Assembly: GCA_002919305.1 (NCBI GenBank)
Contig: PKFB01000007.1
Coordinates: forward strand, 47,787 to 111,786
DNA length: 64,000 nt
Source of the DNA: Actinomycetales bacterium
Lineage (GTDB): Bacteria > Actinomycetota > Actinomycetes > Mycobacteriales > Micromonosporaceae
Reading direction: 5' to 3'
In this document: piece by piece, positions 25,393 to 34,048 of the stretch
How positions within the stretch are numbered: position 1 is the stretch's first letter
Layout: each line of letters starts with the position of its first letter
Position numbers and translations under genes: made by a program
Notes under the pieces: generated by a model
The model's input: only the letters and a program-made list of their open reading frames with translations
Told to the model about the DNA's origin: nothing
Database searches by the model: none

Positions 25393-25781
25393 CACTGAGG
25401 CGGCACCACCACGGTGCCGGTCGCGGTCACCGCGACCACCGGGGGATCCAGCACCGTCGCCGCCGACGGCGACACCTCCGGGGTGGCCCGGCACACCACC
25501 CGGCACTCAAAACGCACGGTGCGGCTGCGTCGCCCCACCCTGACCACGGTGGCGGTGACCTCCACCACGTCACCGGCTCGGATCGGCGCCTCAAACTGCA
25601 CGTCGCTGTAGGAGGCGAACAGCCCTTCATCCCCATCGGTGCGGATACACAGCTCGGTGGCCGCGTCGCCGAACAACCCCAGCGCGTACGCCCCGTCGAC
25701 CAGGTTCCCGCCGTAGTGGGCGTGGCTGTAGGGCACGTAGCGCCGGTGGGTCACGCTCATCCCTACTCGGGGATCGGTCAT
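25392..25781 (-). CDS. kal: 3-aminobutyryl-CoA ammonia lyase
   Basis: 129 aa hot-dog fold protein. RRYVPYSHAHYGGNLVDGAY, LGLFGDAATELCIRTDGDEG, LFASYSDVQFEAPIRAGDVV match the Kal family of lysine fermenters, which deaminates L-3-aminobutyryl-CoA to crotonyl-CoA. The ATG overlaps the kamE stop (ATGA), and the stop overlaps the crcB start, placing it firmly in the operon. The C-terminal segment VVAVTATGTVVVPPQ is a little longer than the compact fold needs. Confidence 0.9.
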   Translation of the reverse strand: MTDPRVGMSVTHRRYVPYSHAHYGGNLVDGAYALGLFGDAATELCIRTDGDEGLFASYSDVQFEAPIRAGDVVEVTATVVRVGRRSRTVRFECRVVCRATPEVSPSAATVLDPPVVAVTATGTVVVPPQ

Positions 25782-26539
25782 ACCCCCGCTCCTTCCGGTA
25801 CCGAGCCACGTTTGGTGGTTATCGCATGCGCCAGATAGCTGGCCACCTCGGTGGGGGTGGTGCCGCGTCCGAAGATGCGGTCCACTCCCAGCTCGGCGGC
25901 CATGGACTCATCGAAGCGTGGCCCACCCACCACCAACAGGGGGCGACGGGATGCCGGGAAGGCTTCCCGGAACGCCGCCGCCATCTCCCGCACGTTATGC
26001 AGGTGTGCGTCGCGTTGCGTCACCACCTGACTGGCCAGGACCGCGTCGGCGCGTTCGGCCCGGGCCCGCTCCACCAGATCGGGGACGGCGACCTGAGCCC
26101 CCAGGTTCACCACCCGCATCTCGCGGTAGTACTCCAGGCCCTTCTCTCCGGCGTACCCCTTGATGTTGAGGATGGCGTCGATGCCGACGGTGTGCGCGTC
26201 GGTGCCGATGCAGGCCCCGACCACCACCAGCTTGCGCCGCAGCCGACGCCGGATCACCGCGTTGACCTCCTTGGGGGTCAGCAGCGGATAGTCCCGTTCG
26301 GGTACCTGGACCTCCCGGAGGTCCACCAGGTGCTGGACCCGACCGTAGACCACGAAAAACGTGAATTTCGGCCCCAGCGGCTTGGAGTGCACCACCATCG
26401 CCGGGTCGATACCCATCTTGCCAGCGAGTTGCAGCGCGGCGCCCTCAGCGCGTTTGCCATGCGGCACCGGGAGGGTGAATGACAACTGGACCATCCCGTC
26501 GCCGGTGGTGTCCCCGTATGGCCGGATGATGTCACTCAT
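25778..26539 (-). CDS. kamE: Lysine 5,6-aminomutase beta subunit (B12- and PLP-binding)
   Basis: 253 aa from ATG 26539, overlapping the end of kamD by 8 bp. The cobalamin-binding motif appears as GTDAHTVGIDAI (DxHxxG, His 116). Lys 127 lies 11 residues later in LNIKGYAGEKGLEYY, exactly the spacing between the cobalt-ligand His133 and PLP Lys144 in the clostridial enzyme. The Rossmann domain continues with VVNLGAQVAVPDLVERARAE, VLASQVVTQRDAHLHNVREM and LLVVGGPRFDESMAAELGVD. With KamD it moves the 6-amino group of beta-lysine (or lysine) to C5 using adenosylcobalamin. All key residues are present, so the enzyme should be functional. Confidence 0.95.
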   Translation of the reverse strand: MSDIIRPYGDTTGDGMVQLSFTLPVPHGKRAEGAALQLAGKMGIDPAMVVHSKPLGPKFTFFVVYGRVQHLVDLREVQVPERDYPLLTPKEVNAVIRRRLRRKLVVVGACIGTDAHTVGIDAILNIKGYAGEKGLEYYREMRVVNLGAQVAVPDLVERARAERADAVLASQVVTQRDAHLHNVREMAAAFREAFPASRRPLLVVGGPRFDESMAAELGVDRIFGRGTTPTEVASYLAHAITTKRGSVPEGAGV

Positions 26540-28118
26540 GCCGTTCCTCCCGCTCGGCGGCGAGTTCCTGCTCGAGGATCTCGGTCGCGGGGTTGTAGTA
26601 GTCGTCGGCCTGCACGGCCACGCCGTCAAGGCCGCGGCCGCCGTCCGGAGGTCGTTTCATGATCCCGAAGGTGCCTTCGGCGATGGCCTGGAGCAGCCCG
26701 TGGTCGCAGATCCGCTCCAGAAGGGCCACCGCCTCGGCGAGCACCTGGTTGGCGCGGCGCTGAATGAAGCCGTCAGGACGGGGCGCGAAATCCTCGGCCA
26801 GGCCCCCGCAGGCGTTCAGGACGTACCGCACGTTCTGCAACGCCAGGTCCCGATCGGACAGCCAGGGGGTGATCACCGCCTCGGTCATCATCCCGACCAG
26901 CAGGATGCTCTGCCCGGTCAGCAGCCCGGCGAGGTTGAAGAACCCGTTGAGCAGGTAGCCCCGGAAGATGTCACCGGTCATATGCCGGGTGGGCGGCATC
27001 CACTTCAACGGGTAGCGCGGGAACAAGGTACGCGCCAGCAGGGCGTGGGCCAGCTCCAGCCGGAAGGAGTCGGGCAGCTCCGGGTCGATCTCAAAGGCGT
27101 GCCCCAGCCCGATCTGCCAGTCGGCCAGCCCAGCCTCCTGCGCGAACACCTCGTTGAGGAGCTGGCTGACGGTGACGGTGTGCGCCGCCTCAACCGCGTC
27201 GGCGGTGGTGAGGTAGTTGTCCTCACCAGTGTTGATGATGATCCCGGCGCGGGCATGGATCTGCCGGGAGAACCGCTGGTCGGTGAAGGTGCGGATCGGG
27301 TTGATGTCGCGGAACAGGATGCCGTACATGGAGTCGTTGAGCATCATGTCGACCCGCTCCAGCCCGGCCAGGGTCGCCATCTCGGGCATGCACAGCCCGG
27401 AGGCGTAGTTGGTGAGCCGGACATAGCGCCCCAACTCCCGGGAGACCCGGTCCAGAGCGGCGCGCATCAGACGGAAGTTCTCCTGGGTGGCGTACGTGCC
27501 GGCGTACCCCTCGCGGGTGGCGCCTTCGGGGACGTAGTCCAGAAGGGACTGTCCGGTAGAGCGGATCACCGCGATGATGTCGGCGCCTTCCCGGGCGGCG
27601 GCTTGGGCCTGCTCAATGTCCTCATAAATATCGCCGGTGGCCACGATCAGGTAGATCCATGGGCGGCGGGGCGGGTCCCCCAGCCGCTGAATGAGCCGTT
27701 CGCGCTCGGCTCGCCGCCGGTCGATGCGGCGCAGACCGGCGGCGACGGCGCGATGAGCGGCGCGACGGGCGACACTGGCTGACCGTCCCTGGGGGATCTG
27801 GAAGTGGATGGAGCCGGCAGCCGCCTTCTGGGCCAGCAAGGTCAGATCGTTGATTCCTTCGGCCCGTAACGCGGCGAACACCGGCAGCGCCACCCCGTGT
27901 TCCAGTCCGACGTCCGCGCGGACGGCGTCCACCAGGCGGTTGACCCAGGGAATACCGTCGGGGTCGGCGCCGGTGACCCCGGCTAGTCGGAGCACCGCAC
28001 GCTCAATCGACACCGTGGTGTGGCGCCGTGCCAACTCAATCACGGGTCGGGCGGCCTGATCCGCCAACTGCCGGGCCCGGCGTACCAGCGCGGGGTCCAG
28101 TGTCAGCCCACCGGTCAC
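26532..28118 (-). CDS. kamD: Lysine 5,6-aminomutase alpha subunit
   Basis: 528 aa, GTG start with AGGAGGG upstream, only 1 bp after the stop of the amidohydrolase gene. It is a TIM-barrel mutase subunit: IPWVNRLVDAVRADVGLEHG, SIHFQIPQGRSASVARRAAH, YLIVATGDIYEDIEQAQAAA, ADIIAVIRSTGQSLLDYVPE, GYAGTYATQENFRLMRAALD, LNDSMYGILFRDINPIRTFT and IIINTGEDNYLTTADAVEAA all match KamD. It binds substrate and the cofactor head group, while KamE carries the B12 domain. The length matches the clostridial subunit (about 520 aa). Confidence 0.95.
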   Translation of the reverse strand: MTGGLTLDPALVRRARQLADQAARPVIELARRHTTVSIERAVLRLAGVTGADPDGIPWVNRLVDAVRADVGLEHGVALPVFAALRAEGINDLTLLAQKAAAGSIHFQIPQGRSASVARRAAHRAVAAGLRRIDRRRAERERLIQRLGDPPRRPWIYLIVATGDIYEDIEQAQAAAREGADIIAVIRSTGQSLLDYVPEGATREGYAGTYATQENFRLMRAALDRVSRELGRYVRLTNYASGLCMPEMATLAGLERVDMMLNDSMYGILFRDINPIRTFTDQRFSRQIHARAGIIINTGEDNYLTTADAVEAAHTVTVSQLLNEVFAQEAGLADWQIGLGHAFEIDPELPDSFRLELAHALLARTLFPRYPLKWMPPTRHMTGDIFRGYLLNGFFNLAGLLTGQSILLVGMMTEAVITPWLSDRDLALQNVRYVLNACGGLAEDFAPRPDGFIQRRANQVLAEAVALLERICDHGLLQAIAEGTFGIMKRPPDGGRGLDGVAVQADDYYNPATEILEQELAAEREERHE

Positions 28119-28119
28119 C

Positions 28120-29694
28120 TCACCCTCCTGTCTGCTCGCCCTCGATGTCGTAGATCACGGTGCCGCGGCGGACCGTGCGGCGGCACACCGGCAACGGAGC
28201 CTCTTTCTCCGGCTGGTCGGCGCCGGCCGGAACCAGATCCGGTAGGCCGCCGATGACGTCGCCGTCCCAGTCCCAGATCGCGAAACTCGCCGGCGCGCCC
28301 GGCGCCAGCACCCCTTCGAAGTCCTTGCCCACCGAACGCCAACCGCCGCGGGTGTGGGCGGCGAACGCGGCTCGGAGCGTGATCCGCTGCACCGGGTTGT
28401 GGTGGGTCATGGCCGCCCGCACCGTCCCCCACGGATCCAGCGGGGTCACCGGGCTGTCACTGCCGAACGCCAACGGCACCCCCACCCCGTTCAGGGAGCC
28501 CAACGGGTTGGAGGCCAACGCCCGCTCCACCCCCAGCCGGCGCGCGTACATGCCGTCCGTTCCACCCCACAGCCGGTCGAAGGCGGGCTGCATGCTGGCC
28601 ACGATGCCGTACTCCACAAATCCCCGGATCAGGTCCCGGTCAAGGATCTCGGCGTGTTCGATCCGGTGGCGGGCCGCGCGCAGGCGCTCCACCCCGATCC
28701 GGGCGGCCGCGGCGGCGAAGCCTTCCAGCACAGTGCTTATCGCCTGGTCACCGATGGCGTGGAACCCACCTGGTACGCCGTGGCGGTCACAGTCGAGCAG
28801 GTGAGCGGTGACCTGTTCGGCGGTCAGGTAGCCGTACCCGCATCCGTCGGTGTCCAGGTAGGGCTGACGCAGATGCGCGGTCTGGGCTCCCAGGGCGCCG
28901 TCGACGAACAGGTCTCCACCGGCCCCCACCGCTCCCAACTCGACGGCCTTGGCGGCGCTTTCCAGCTCCGCCCACAGCCCGTACACCTCCGGCACTGGCT
29001 CGGTGGCCGCCAGCCGCAGCAGGGCGGTGAAGTCGGCCTCGCTGGAGATCTCCGGACCGCCGCACTCGTGAACCGCGACGATCCCCAGTGAGGCGGCCCG
29101 CCGGAGGGCGGCGCGCTGGGCGTCGGCGCGTTGGGAGGCGGTGAGTGACGAGAGTGCGATGGCACGGACCACATGGTGGGCGTCGCGTCGCTGCCACCCC
29201 TGAGGGTCGTAGCCCTCGGCGGCGGGCAGGTTCTCGGCGGCGGCCATCAGGGCGCTGGAGACCACCGCGGAGTGCACCGATGCCTGGGCCAGGTAGACCC
29301 GTCGTCCTTCGGCGGCCCGGTCCAACTCTTGCGCGCTCGGGGGGCGTTGGTGGGGCCAGCCGCTTTCGTCCCACCCGTGTCCGAGGAGCACCGCGTCGGC
29401 GGGAAGACGGCGCGCCGCGGCCGCGACCCGGTCGAGGACGTCGGTGGCGTCCTGCGCGTCGGACAGATCCAGGCTCAGCAGCGAGATTCCGGTGTCGGTG
29501 GCGTGCACGTGAGCGTCGACGAAACCGGGGGTGACCAGGGCACCCTCCAGGTCGACGACAGTATCGGCGTGGGCCGGGGCTTCTTCATCGGTTCCCAGCC
29601 AGACGATCTGATTCCCATCGACAAGCAACGCGGTAGCACGGGGGTGGGTCGGACTGTAGATCCGACCGCCCCGGTACAGGGTGGTAGCAGGCAT
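28120..29694 (-). CDS. YtcJ-like metal-dependent amidohydrolase
   Basis: 524 aa. Amidohydrolase_3 family: VTPGFVDAHVHATDTGISLL (metal-binding HxH), GHGWDESGWPHQRPPSAQEL, GGFHAIGDQAISTVLEGFAA, RHRIEHAEILDRDLI and LAFGSDSPVTPLDPWGTVRA. Such enzymes hydrolyse N-formyl or N-acyl groups and related amides. There is no signal peptide. It sits between kdd and kamD with gaps of 4 and 1 bp, so it is a true operon member, although amidohydrolases are not part of the classical lysine pathway. It might release lysine or beta-lysine from an acylated or cyclic form; this is inference. Confidence 0.85.
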   Translation of the reverse strand: MPATTLYRGGRIYSPTHPRATALLVDGNQIVWLGTDEEAPAHADTVVDLEGALVTPGFVDAHVHATDTGISLLSLDLSDAQDATDVLDRVAAAARRLPADAVLLGHGWDESGWPHQRPPSAQELDRAAEGRRVYLAQASVHSAVVSSALMAAAENLPAAEGYDPQGWQRRDAHHVVRAIALSSLTASQRADAQRAALRRAASLGIVAVHECGGPEISSEADFTALLRLAATEPVPEVYGLWAELESAAKAVELGAVGAGGDLFVDGALGAQTAHLRQPYLDTDGCGYGYLTAEQVTAHLLDCDRHGVPGGFHAIGDQAISTVLEGFAAAAARIGVERLRAARHRIEHAEILDRDLIRGFVEYGIVASMQPAFDRLWGGTDGMYARRLGVERALASNPLGSLNGVGVPLAFGSDSPVTPLDPWGTVRAAMTHHNPVQRITLRAAFAAHTRGGWRSVGKDFEGVLAPGAPASFAIWDWDGDVIGGLPDLVPAGADQPEKEAPLPVCRRTVRRGTVIYDIEGEQTGG

Positions 29695-29698
29695 GGGT

Positions 29699-30796
29699 TC
29701 AGTCTCGCGTGTGGGACCGGGGAGCGTGGGTTTCCCCCGCCAGGCGGGCCTGGAAGAGCCTGCGTACGCCGGGTTCGCGCCGGATCAGATCCAAGGCGTA
29801 CTCGGCGTGCCCGGGAAGGTAACCGTTGCCGATCAGCATCGTCACATCCGCGGCCAGTCCTTCGGCGCCCAGCGCCGCCGCGGGAAATGACGTCGCCATG
29901 GAGAAGAAGATGACGGTGCCGCCCTGGGTGGTGGCCAGGATCGCTCCGTGTTCGCAGCCGGGAACGTCCACGCAGACCACCGTCACCTGCGCCGGTCCCC
30001 CTGCCTTCGTGACCGCTTCGGCGAGGCCGACCGGGTCGCGGGCGTCGGCGATGACCACCGCGTCGGCCAGGCCGCTGGCGGTCAGTCGGTCGGCTTCCAC
30101 ATCGGTGGGGACCACTCCGATGGTGTAGCCAGCCCCGGCGCGGCGCGCGGCCGCCAAGGCCAGTGATCCGCTTTTGCCCGCGGCGCCCAGCACCGTCACG
30201 ATGGGGGCCCGCTCGGGCCGCCGGTAGCGTCGCACCACCCGGTCGGTCAACGCGGGCGCGCCGCAGACGTCGAGGACCGCCAGTGCCAGGCCGGGGTCCA
30301 GATCCTCGGGTAACACGGCGGCTACGGAGCGGGCGAACAGGATGGCGTGTCCGGTGCAGGGGACCTGCTCGCTCAGGCCGTCCCAGTTGGCCAGCCCATC
30401 GGTGATCGCCAGCGGGGTGAGGGTGAGCGACACCAGGGTCGCCACCCGCTGTCCGACCCGGAGCCCAAGCGGGGAGGCGGGGCCGACCTCCTCGACGGTG
30501 CCGATCAACATGCCGCCGGAGCCGGTGACGGGGTTGTGCATCTTGCCGCGGCGCGCCACGATCTGGCACACCTCGGCGCGGATGGCCGCGCCGTCGCCGC
30601 GGTGCTTCTCCCATAGCTGACGGAAGCTCGCCGCGTCCAGATTCAGTCGCTCTACCGCCAGGCGTACCTCATCGGCCCAGATGTCGGGGCTGTTGTCCAG
30701 CACGTCGGCGGCCTGCGGAAGAACGCCGACCGGGTGACGGACCCGGTGCGTCCCGACCGGGGAAGAGTCACCTCTCACGTTCCCTCCACGGGCCAT
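29699..30796 (-). CDS. kdd: L-erythro-3,5-diaminohexanoate dehydrogenase
   Basis: 365 aa from ATG 30796 (a GTG at 30778 has a better placed GGAGGG). Kdd hallmarks: SFRQLWEKHRGDGAAIRAEV, RGKMHNPVTGSGGMLIGTVE, the Rossmann segment VTVLGAAGKSGSLALAAARR, and the C-terminal FFSMATSFPAAALGAEGLAA, DVTMLIGNGYLPGHAEYALD. It oxidises 3,5-diaminohexanoate to 5-amino-3-oxohexanoate with NAD(P). It is the first gene of the minus-strand operon, divergent from kamA. The next enzyme of the route (Kce) is not in the window. Confidence 0.94.
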   Translation of the reverse strand: MARGGNVRGDSSPVGTHRVRHPVGVLPQAADVLDNSPDIWADEVRLAVERLNLDAASFRQLWEKHRGDGAAIRAEVCQIVARRGKMHNPVTGSGGMLIGTVEEVGPASPLGLRVGQRVATLVSLTLTPLAITDGLANWDGLSEQVPCTGHAILFARSVAAVLPEDLDPGLALAVLDVCGAPALTDRVVRRYRRPERAPIVTVLGAAGKSGSLALAAARRAGAGYTIGVVPTDVEADRLTASGLADAVVIADARDPVGLAEAVTKAGGPAQVTVVCVDVPGCEHGAILATTQGGTVIFFSMATSFPAAALGAEGLAADVTMLIGNGYLPGHAEYALDLIRREPGVRRLFQARLAGETHAPRSHTRD

Positions 30797-30923
30797 GCTT
30801 CAGAGATATTTCCGGCATGTTTCCCGCCTGTAGCGCCGTCAGCAGGAAATCCTTCGGCAGAGTACTGCCTATGCGAGATTGTTTCCACTATCCTAGCGAT
30901 GATCGTCAAGGGGAGGAGCGCGG
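30797..30923. promoter_or_regulatory. Shared promoter region between kdd and kamA
   Basis: 127 bp must hold both divergent promoters. A small inverted repeat GGCAG-AGTA-CTGCC (30856-30869) lies near the centre. TATCCT (30889-30894) could be the kamA -10 box. kamA has a clear GGGGAGGAG ribosome-binding site. No regulator gene for the pathway lies nearby. Confidence 0.4.
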
Positions 30924-32279
30924 ATGTCGGGTCAGCCCTACAGCTACCAACGGCGTGTTCTGGTCGAACCGGACTGGACCAGATTCCCCGGTTGGCGTCA
31001 TGTCACCCGCGCCGAATGGGAGTCCGCGCAGTGGCAACGGGCCCACTGCGTGAAGAACATCTCCCAGCTGCGTGACGTCCTCGGCGACACCGTTGACGAC
31101 AAGTTCTACGAGGACCTCGCCGCCGATCAGCGGGAACGCGCCACCATGTCGATGCTGGTGCCGCCGCAGATGCTCAACACCATGTGTCCGACGGCGCCGC
31201 CGACCACTGAGGCCCTCTACGCGGATCCGATTCGTCGCTACATGCTTCCGGTGCTGTCCGACCGGCGTACCGACTGGCCCAGCCACCCGTACGCCAGTCG
31301 TGACTCTTTACATGAGCACGACATGTGGGTCGCCGAAGGGCTCACCCACCGCTACCCCACCAAGGTGCTCGCTGAACTGTTGTCGACCTGTCCGCAGTAC
31401 TGCGGGCACTGCACCCGGATGGATCTGGTCGGTAACTCCACCCCCACGGTGGACAAGCTGCGGCTCACCCTCAAACCGGTCGATCGCTACGCCGCCATGC
31501 TCGACTACCTGCGTACCCATCCCGAGGTCCGCGACGTGGTGGTCTCCGGCGGCGACGTCGCCAACGTGCCCTGGAAGCACCTGGAAAATTTCCTGCTTCA
31601 GCTGCTTGACATCGACAATATTCGGGACATCCGGTTAGCGACCAAGGCCCTGATGGGGCTACCACAGCACTGGTTACAGCCGGCGGTGGTAGAGGGGATC
31701 GCCCGGGTGGCGGACGTCGCGATGCGCCGGGGCGTCAACCTCGCCGTCCACACCCACATCAACCACGTTCAGTCGGTGACCCCGTTGGTGGCTCGGGCCG
31801 CCCGGACCCTCCGGCAGGCGGGGGTCGGCGATGTCCGTAACCAGGGCGTGCTGCTGCGGGGTGTGAACGCCACACCCGACGACCTGCTTGATCTGTGCTT
31901 CGCTCTTCAGGACGACGCGGGCATCCTGCCGTACTACTTCTATATGTGCGACATGATCCCCCACGCCGAGCACTGGAGGCTGGCGGTGTGGGAGGCGCAA
32001 GAGCTGCAGCACGCGATCATGGGTTACCTGCCCGGATTCGCGACCCCGCGGATCGTCTGTGATGTGCCGCTGGTGGGCAAGCGCTGGGTGCACATGGTCA
32101 ATGAGTACGACCGGGTCCGCGGCATCACGTACTGGACCAAGAACTACCGCACGTCTTTGGAGAAAGACGATCCATTGGCCCTGGAGCGGCGGTACCCCTA
32201 CTACGATCCGATTCACACCCTGCCGCCGGAAGGCCAGGAATGGTGGCAGACCCGGCGAGGCGCCCTAGTATCCGCCTGA
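30924..32279 (+). CDS. kamA: Lysine 2,3-aminomutase
   Basis: 451 aa radical-SAM enzyme. The cluster motif is STCPQYCGHCTRMDLVGNST (CxxxCxxC-like), followed by the barrel VRDVVVSGGDVANVPWKHLE, LATKALMGLPQHWLQ, AVHTHINHVQSVTPLVARAA, NQGVLLRGVNATPDDLLDLC and LPYYFYMCDMIPHAEHWR. The PLP Lys is probably the one in VPLVGKRWVHMVNEYD. The N-terminal extension (WRHVTRAEWESAQWQRAHCV, LRDVLGDTVDDKFYEDLAAD) matches bona fide lysine 2,3-aminomutases rather than EpmB. It makes L-beta-lysine, the first step of the pathway completed by the divergent operon. A strong hairpin follows. Confidence 0.95.
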   Translation: MSGQPYSYQRRVLVEPDWTRFPGWRHVTRAEWESAQWQRAHCVKNISQLRDVLGDTVDDKFYEDLAADQRERATMSMLVPPQMLNTMCPTAPPTTEALYADPIRRYMLPVLSDRRTDWPSHPYASRDSLHEHDMWVAEGLTHRYPTKVLAELLSTCPQYCGHCTRMDLVGNSTPTVDKLRLTLKPVDRYAAMLDYLRTHPEVRDVVVSGGDVANVPWKHLENFLLQLLDIDNIRDIRLATKALMGLPQHWLQPAVVEGIARVADVAMRRGVNLAVHTHINHVQSVTPLVARAARTLRQAGVGDVRNQGVLLRGVNATPDDLLDLCFALQDDAGILPYYFYMCDMIPHAEHWRLAVWEAQELQHAIMGYLPGFATPRIVCDVPLVGKRWVHMVNEYDRVRGITYWTKNYRTSLEKDDPLALERRYPYYDPIHTLPPEGQEWWQTRRGALVSA

Positions 32280-32364
32280 TAGTCGATTTCGCCGGGTTCT
32301 TCAGGCATTACCGGGTCCTCTGACCCGCCCTCTGAACTGAATCTCAAGCTCCGCCCCTCCTCCT

Positions 32365-32401
32365 CACGCCGCCCATCCGCCGTCAGCGGGTGGGCGGCGT
32401 G
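32365..32401. terminator. Bidirectional terminator between kamA and the ArsR gene
   Basis: 16-bp stem CACGCCGCCCATCCGC / GCGGGTGGGCGGCGTG with one T-G mismatch and a 5-nt loop. The stop codon of the convergent ArsR gene lies in the loop, so the hairpin can end both transcripts. Confidence 0.75.
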
Positions 32402-32709
32402 GCATTGAGGATGGCGGTGAGCAGGCCCGGGAACCGCCGCTCCAGGTCCTCGCGGCGCAGCCGGCTGGGGCGCGCGTTGCCAGCCAGACGGGTGGAGACT
32501 ATGCCGGCTTCCCGCAGGATGCCCATGTGGTGGGAGACGGTCGACGGTTTGACCGGAACGTCCAACGCTGTACAGGTGGATTCTTCAACGGCGGCAAGGG
32601 CCCGCACGATCTGAAGCCGTGTGGGATCGGCTAACGCCTGCAGCACTGTCGTGATGTCGACGCTGTCGATGTCGGGCTGCGGCAACCACGTGTCCTGCGT
32701 GTCGTCCAT
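32383..32709 (-). CDS. ArsR-family regulator, divergent from an MFS exporter
   Basis: 108 aa from ATG 32709 (MDDTQDTWLPQPDIDSV); longer starts up to 32919 would run through the promoter and the neighbouring gene start. Winged-helix core: VLQALADPTRLQIVRALAAV, then LDVPVKPSTVSHHMGILREA and GIVSTRLAGNARPSRLRRED. One Cys lies in ESTCTALDV; there is no paired metal site. The divergent arrangement with an efflux pump and an A/T-rich palindrome between them suggests that it represses the pump. Confidence 0.85.
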   Translation of the reverse strand: MDDTQDTWLPQPDIDSVDITTVLQALADPTRLQIVRALAAVEESTCTALDVPVKPSTVSHHMGILREAGIVSTRLAGNARPSRLRREDLERRFPGLLTAILNATPPTR

Positions 32710-32774
32710 CCTGCTGCGCTCCACCACCTCCCGTAGTGATCCACGTACGATACACATCGCCACGCTACTACGAT

Positions 32775-32790
32775 GAATATCGAAATATTC
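32775..32790. promoter_or_regulatory. Operator-like palindrome between ArsR and MFS genes
   Basis: GAATAT-CGAA-ATATTC is a perfect 16-bp inverted repeat 22 bp before the MFS start codon (GTG 32813), in the divergent gap. A/T-rich 6-bp arms of this kind are typical ArsR-family sites. Confidence 0.6.
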
Positions 32791-32812
32791 GATGCTCATC
32801 GGAGGATGTGCC

Positions 32813-34048
32813 GTGACGTCCTCTCCCACATCCGAAGCCCCGCTCAGCCCACACTGGCGTTCCCACGCCGTGGTTCTGGCCCTGGGCACCTTCGCGGTAG
32901 CGACGGACATGTTCGTCATCGCGGGCCTACTCCCCGCGGTTGCCGACTCGCTGCAGGTCAGCGTCGCGGCGGCCGGTCAACTCGTGACCGTCTTTTCCTT
33001 CTCCTACGCGTTACTCGCTCCGGTTCTGGCGACTGTGACCACAACGTGGTCACGACGCTCGGTCCTGATCACCGCGCTCGCTGTCTTCAGCACCGGCAAT
33101 GTGCTGACCGCCCTGGCACCGACTTATGAGCTGGTCCTGGCCTCCCGGATCATCGCGGCCGCAGGTACCGCCCTCTACACGGCGACCGCTCCGGTCACCG
33201 CGGCGTCCCTGGCCGGACCGGCCCGGCGCGGCCGGGCGATCGCGCTCGTCATCCTCGGAAGCACCTCCGCGCTCGCGCTGGGAGCCCCGCTCGGGACCGC
33301 CATCGGCGGTGTCTGGGGCTGGCGGGCCACCATGTGGTTCGTGACCGCACTGGCGCTCGTGGTCGTCCCGGTCCTCACCGTCAAGCTGCCAGACGGCGGT
33401 GCCGGCGCCGACGGTAGCCTGCGACAACGGCTGACGCCTTTGAAGAATCGGCGGGTGCTGGCTGTGCTCGCCTGCACAGCGACCGCCTTCGTTGGCCTGT
33501 ACGCCCCCTACACCTATCTCAGTGCGGTGTTCGAACCCATCGTCAGCGACGACGGAAACCGGCTCGCCCTCCTGCTTCTGGTGTACGGGGTGGCCGGCAC
33601 TGTCGGTAACCTGACGGCCGGCTTTCTGGCCGACCGTTGGGGGCCACGTCGGGTGGTCACCACCGCCACCCTTGCCCTGGCCTGCGTTTTTGTTCTGCTG
33701 CCGGCCATGCGGGGCTCATTCCTGGCGGCGGTGCCTGCGGTCGCGACCGCCGCGGTGTTCTCGTTCGCGGTCAACACTCCTCAACAGCACCGGATCATCG
33801 CCCTGGTACCCCACGCCCAGTCGGTGGCGGCCTCACTCCATCAATCCGTCATGTACCTGGCGACGTCCCTGGCGGGCATCGTCGGCGGAATAGAACTGGA
33901 GCTGGCGGGCGCGGCGGCCCTGCCGCCGTTGGCGGCTGTCCTGCTCGTCATCGCGGCCGGGTTGAGCTGGGCGACCCGCTCGCAGCCTCCCACCGCCTCC
34001 CCCACGGGGGAAGAGCCTCACCAGGCACGCGCGACGGCGAGGAGGTGA
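32813..34048 (+). CDS. MFS transporter, DHA1-type drug efflux
   Basis: 411 aa from GTG 32813 with GGAGG 7 bp upstream. It has twelve predicted helices and the DHA1 signature features: LGTFAVATDMFVIAGLLPAV in helix 1, FSFSYALLAPVLATVTTTWS, RRSVLITALAVFSTGNVLTA (loop 2-3 region), and the helix 5 motif LGAPLGTAIGGVWGWRATMW. It resembles chloramphenicol/sugar efflux proteins of the AraJ/CmlA type. The substrate is unknown. It is divergent from the ArsR gene. The last 31 bp overlap the convergent LysR gene tail to tail. Confidence 0.9.
   Translation: MTSSPTSEAPLSPHWRSHAVVLALGTFAVATDMFVIAGLLPAVADSLQVSVAAAGQLVTVFSFSYALLAPVLATVTTTWSRRSVLITALAVFSTGNVLTALAPTYELVLASRIIAAAGTALYTATAPVTAASLAGPARRGRAIALVILGSTSALALGAPLGTAIGGVWGWRATMWFVTALALVVVPVLTVKLPDGGAGADGSLRQRLTPLKNRRVLAVLACTATAFVGLYAPYTYLSAVFEPIVSDDGNRLALLLLVYGVAGTVGNLTAGFLADRWGPRRVVTTATLALACVFVLLPAMRGSFLAAVPAVATAAVFSFAVNTPQQHRIIALVPHAQSVAASLHQSVMYLATSLAGIVGGIELELAGAAALPPLAAVLLVIAAGLSWATRSQPPTASPTGEEPHQARATARR

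Noticed and set aside
24811..25400. Fluoride riboswitch upstream of the crcB genes
   Set aside because: Both crcB starts overlap upstream stop codons, leaving no room for a leader, and no riboswitch-like fold is visible.
26361..27782. 473-codon plus-strand frame over kamD/kamE
   Set aside because: It runs antisense to well-supported aminomutase genes and has no recognisable domain or ribosome-binding site.
30797..30923. Cobalamin or lysine riboswitch before kdd or kamA
   Set aside because: The 127-bp divergent gap is too short and lacks the B12-box or lysine-element core sequences.
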